Of a DNA stretch of 64,000 nt, positions 63,071-64,000 are shown piece by piece. Each line of letters opens with the position of its first letter. Position 1 is the stretch's first letter. This DNA is from Plantactinospora mayteni. Lineage in GTDB: Bacteria; Actinomycetota; Actinomycetes; Mycobacteriales; Micromonosporaceae. The notes under the pieces were generated by a model. That model was not told the origin of the DNA. It was given only the letters and a program-made list of their open reading frames with translations, and did not search any database. The stretch covers positions 62,001 to 126,000 of the forward strand of contig NZ_BONX01000044.1 of NCBI RefSeq assembly GCF_016862935.1, given 5' to 3'. Both the position numbers and the translations under genes were made by a program.

Positions 63071-63469
63071 TGGTTGCTCCCGTCGAGATGGTGAGTTGAA
63101 AGCTAGATGTTCCATGATGGTGCCACAGTCCGGGGAACCGGCAAAGCCATCGGAAGAGCGACCAGCCGGGGATCGGCAAAGTCTAACCGTTCGGTAGCTA
63201 GAACTCCCCCGCCCGGCTGCAAGCATCTCACAGGCAAATGGCCGACATGATTCACTCAGCGCTCAATAAGACTCACCGCACGTACGCGATCAGGCGCACC
63301 AAATGCCATCGTAGGTAGATTCCGCTCAAATCACTTCAACAGCAGGAGTCTGACCATTCCGGACGGAGTCCGCCCGAGCCGGGCACTCTCTCGGGCAAGC
63401 AGCCGGGGCACACCCGGCCGCGTCCGTCGCTCTGCGTTACCAAGGATTCGACCGGTCCACCCCGGATGT
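63071..63469. other. Spacer between the small exported-protein gene and tetR
   Basis: About 400 nt with lower GC (roughly 63200-63340) than the surroundings. A weak minus-strand pair, TTGCAG, 16 nt, TAGCTA, lies near 63196-63223. No gene was recognised. Confidence 0.4.
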
Positions 63470-64000
63470 TCATGCGCTTCCGGCTGCCGCGACCGGCAGG
63501 TGACCACGTTCCGCGAAGGCGCCGGCACGGGCGGCGAGGAGCGCGCTCCGGGCGGCCTCGGCGGCGATCCGCGCGCCGGGGGCGGACCGCAGCAGTACCA
63601 GCTCGTGGTAGAGCGGTGCGGTGGCGGCGACGAGCAGCCGCCGGCTGTCGGTTTCCGGCGGGACCTCGCCGCGGCGTACGGCTCGGTGCACGATGACGGC
63701 GCAGCGGTCGTACCGGTCGGCCCAGAAGGAGCGGAGCGCGTCCGCGGCCGGCGCCGAACGGAACGACGCGGCGATCAGCGCCGTCGTGACCGGGGGTTCG
63801 GCGGTCAGTGCCGCGTACACCTCGGAGTTGAGGGCGTGCAGGTCGCCCTCCAGTGAACCGGTGTCGGGTGGTCGCCAATCGTCGTCGGTGGCCTCGGCGA
63901 GTACGTCGGCGAGCAGCCCCCCGACGTCGCGCCAGCGCCGGTAGACCGTGGTGCGGTGCACCCCCGACCGCTCCGCCACGGCGTCGATGCCGAGCGCCTC
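63470..64000 (-). CDS. TetR-family transcriptional regulator, N-terminus cut by the window
   Basis: 176 residues visible; the frame is open to base 64000. The helix-turn-helix end EALGIDAVAERSGVHRTTVY then RRWRDVGGLLADVLAEAT is the TetR signature. The ligand domain (LHALNSEVYAALTAEPPVTT and a TetR_C-like end) is not closely recognised. Controlled genes are unknown. Confidence 0.88.
   Translation of the reverse strand, partial: EALGIDAVAERSGVHRTTVYRRWRDVGGLLADVLAEATDDDWRPPDTGSLEGDLHALNSEVYAALTAEPPVTTALIAASFRSAPAADALRSFWADRYDRCAVIVHRAVRRGEVPPETDSRRLLVAATAPLYHELVLLRSAPGARIAAEAARSALLAARAGAFAERGHLPVAAAGSA

Overview
The window is chromosomal DNA of a high-GC actinomycete, most likely a member of the Micromonosporaceae (Micromonospora or a close relative). 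Support comes from GC-rich third codon positions, frequent GTG and some TTG starts, a zinc-type S14, MaoC-like HadA/HadB genes beside rpmG and tRNA-Trp, and long Ala/Glu-rich tails on S3, L22 and L17. Genus-level placement is inference; no 16S rRNA is present.

Layout: (1) 1-5017 holds the 3' part of a large secreted carbohydrate-binding protein, a small secreted membrane-anchored protein, and a solitary AbiEi-like/DUF559 gene. The last is preceded by seven 19-bp tandem repeats and bracketed by two copies of a 53-bp palindrome. (2) 5115-14994 has an aldo/keto reductase and two converging clusters that look like an envelope-glycan locus (GT2 and GT-C type on +; flippase-like membrane protein, GT4 and methyltransferase on -). 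An ABC-F ATPase and an RsmC-like methyltransferase follow. (3) 15134-17974 is a very long Pro/Gly-rich single-span membrane protein. (4) 18036-43880, read on the minus strand, is the str-tuf-S10-spc-alpha superoperon: rpsL-rpsG-fusA-tuf, rpsJ to rpsQ, rplN to rplO, secY-adk-map, infA-rpmJ-rpsM-rpsK-rpsD-rpoA-rplQ-truA, with small membrane-protein genes at the joints. (5) 43967-58026 is rpoC, rpoB, rplL, rplJ, an embedded ABC-transporter pair, rplA, rplK, nusG and secE. (6) 58303-60215 has tRNA-Trp, hadB, hadA, rpmG, tRNA-Met and tRNA-Thr. (7) The right end has a membrane GAF-GGDEF-EAL protein, a small exported protein gene and a truncated TetR regulator.

The core is ordinary in gene content and supplies ribosomal proteins, RNA polymerase, elongation factors, protein export and initiation functions. 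The less ordinary signals are in the spacers: competing or interlocked inverted repeats between rpsD and rpoA and between tuf and rpsJ, a 61-bp tandem repeat between rpsM and rpsK, a 17-bp stem between rpoB and rpoC, a folded element before the rpoB promoter, an L10-leader stem, and a 54-bp near-perfect palindrome with CTAG ends that supplies the hadB stop codon. Promoter, terminator and RNA-structure calls were made by eye and have not been tested.
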